Below are positions 5,110 through 5,862 of a DNA stretch of 5,862 nucleotides, in pieces; position 1 is the stretch's first letter, and each line of letters opens with the position of its first letter. The DNA is taken from assembly GCA_900556865.1 (NCBI GenBank), contig USQS01000058.1, positions 1 to 5,862 of the forward strand, in the 5' to 3' direction. The notes under the pieces are model-generated. The model was not told the origin of the DNA, did no database searches, and saw only the letters and a list, made by a program, of their open reading frames with translations. The stretch comes from an uncultured Clostridium sp. Its GTDB lineage: Bacteria; Bacillota; Clostridia; TANB77; CAG-508. Made by a program: the position numbers and the translations under genes.

Positions 5110-5862
5110 ATGGAAAAAATTTTATTAATTGATCAAAGTATAGAAGATGTAGAAGAGTTTTTTATTCCATACATAAATTTTTTGAAAAAACGAGGATATG
5201 AAGTTCACTGTGTAATAAGTGAAAATAAAAATATTAAAAATAGTGATAAAACATTTTATTTGCAATTTTCAGAAAAACTGTTTACTATAAAAAATATAAA
5301 AGCATATAAAAAATTGAAAAAATTAATATATGAAAACAACTATAAATTTATTTATAGTATTAATTTAATAGGAGGAACATTAGCAAGATTAGCTACAAGA
5401 AAAAAATGTAATACAAAGGTTATATACGCTACTAATGGTCTTCCTTTTTACAATGGTGATAAAATAAAAAATTGGTTGATATATTACCCAATTGAAAAAT
5501 ATCTTTGTAAATTTGCTAATATAATTTTAACAACTAATCAGGAAGATTATGATTTTATAGAAAAAAGGTTTAAAGTACAAAATTTAAAAAAAATAAATGG
5601 CTTTGGGATAATTTGTAAAAGCAGTACTAAAAAATTAAGTAAACAAGAAATAAAGAAAATATATAATCATTTTGATTTAAATGAAAAAGATTATATTTTT
5701 TTGAGTATAGGAAATTTAACAGAAAACCAAAATCACATAATGCAAATAGATGCAGTAAGAAGATTAATTTTTAAATATAAAAATATAAAGCTCTTAATTG
5801 TTGGAAAAGGACAATTAATGGGTTACTTGAAATTTATTATAGAAAAATATGAATTAAATAAT
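5110..5862 (+). CDS. GT-B glycosyltransferase (family 4 / EpsD-like), 3' end outside the window
   Basis: This is the first 251 codons of an open gene that runs off the right edge; family members have about 370-400 residues. The N-terminal Rossmann half begins ILLIDQS and continues with FFIPYINFLKKRGYEVHCV (18-36). IGGTLARLATRK (87-98) and the WLIYYPIEKYLCKFANIILTTNQEDY stretch (122-147) are close to polysaccharide glycosyltransferases of the EpsD/CapM type. The C-terminal nucleotide-sugar domain starts near 194 with FLSIGNLTENQNHIMQIDAV (197-216) and LLIVGKGQL (228-236). Two signatures of these enzymes are altered: the usual HTP before IGG is SIN (83-85), and the usual T-A-H-G-F-H-F is ATNGLPF (107-113). 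Such enzymes transfer a sugar from a nucleotide donor to a lipid-linked acceptor on the inner face of the membrane during capsule or exopolysaccharide synthesis. Its own promoter suggests that a polysaccharide operon begins here. Confidence 0.85.
   Translation, partial: MEKILLIDQSIEDVEEFFIPYINFLKKRGYEVHCVISENKNIKNSDKTFYLQFSEKLFTIKNIKAYKKLKKLIYENNYKFIYSINLIGGTLARLATRKKCNTKVIYATNGLPFYNGDKIKNWLIYYPIEKYLCKFANIILTTNQEDYDFIEKRFKVQNLKKINGFGIICKSSTKKLSKQEIKKIYNHFDLNEKDYIFLSIGNLTENQNHIMQIDAVRRLIFKYKNIKLLIVGKGQLMGYLKFIIEKYELNN

Noticed and set aside
1..5862. Defence island, toxin-antitoxin system, CRISPR array or insertion sequence
   Set aside because: No repeat-spacer pattern, transposase, paired toxin-antitoxin signature or terminal inverted repeats were seen. 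The nuclease and HD genes alone do not make a defence system.

Overview
The window is strongly AT-rich. Its genes have strong AGGAGG-type ribosome binding sites and A/T-ending codons (AGA for Arg, ATA for Ile, TTA for Leu). This, plus the use of the non-mevalonate isoprenoid pathway, points to a low-GC Bacillota genome, most likely a Clostridia-type anaerobe. No mobile element, CRISPR array, rRNA or tRNA is visible. The layout looks like ordinary chromosome with short, separately controlled units.

Left part (1-1385): a sigma-A-type promoter drives a two-gene operon. The first gene encodes a membrane-anchored or secreted DNA/RNA non-specific endonuclease of the EndA / DNA-entry nuclease type. 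The second, starting at TTG, encodes a small cytosolic protein of unknown function whose C-terminal part loosely resembles DUF3006. A long hairpin terminator closes the operon and also separates it from the convergent next gene.

Middle (1425-2561, minus strand): an M14-family metallopeptidase with an N-terminal peptidoglycan-binding domain and no signal peptide. It is most like the gamma-D-glutamyl-diaminopimelate endopeptidases of Gram-positive bacteria. A 408-bp divergent intergenic region (2562-2969) follows. It holds two tandem sigma-A-type promoters for ispG, an AT palindrome over the downstream -10 box, a leader hairpin and an isolated GC-rich 15-mer.

Right part: ispG (2970-4025) is a complete MEP-pathway 4Fe-4S enzyme outside its common dxr/rseP neighbourhood. 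It is followed by a full-length HD-domain metal-dependent phosphohydrolase of unknown substrate (4091-5026). After a perfect AT-only hairpin that overlaps a probable promoter, the window ends inside a GT-B glycosyltransferase gene (5110 to beyond 5862). This is probably the first gene of a surface-polysaccharide unit.

Several products (nuclease, peptidoglycan peptidase, polysaccharide glycosyltransferase) relate to the cell surface, and IspG feeds the undecaprenyl lipid carrier used in wall and capsule synthesis. That link is thematic only; the genes lie in separate transcription units. I found no convincing new multi-gene system. The best leads are the nuclease/small-protein pair, the HD protein with its charged insertion, and the glycosyltransferase with altered signature motifs.
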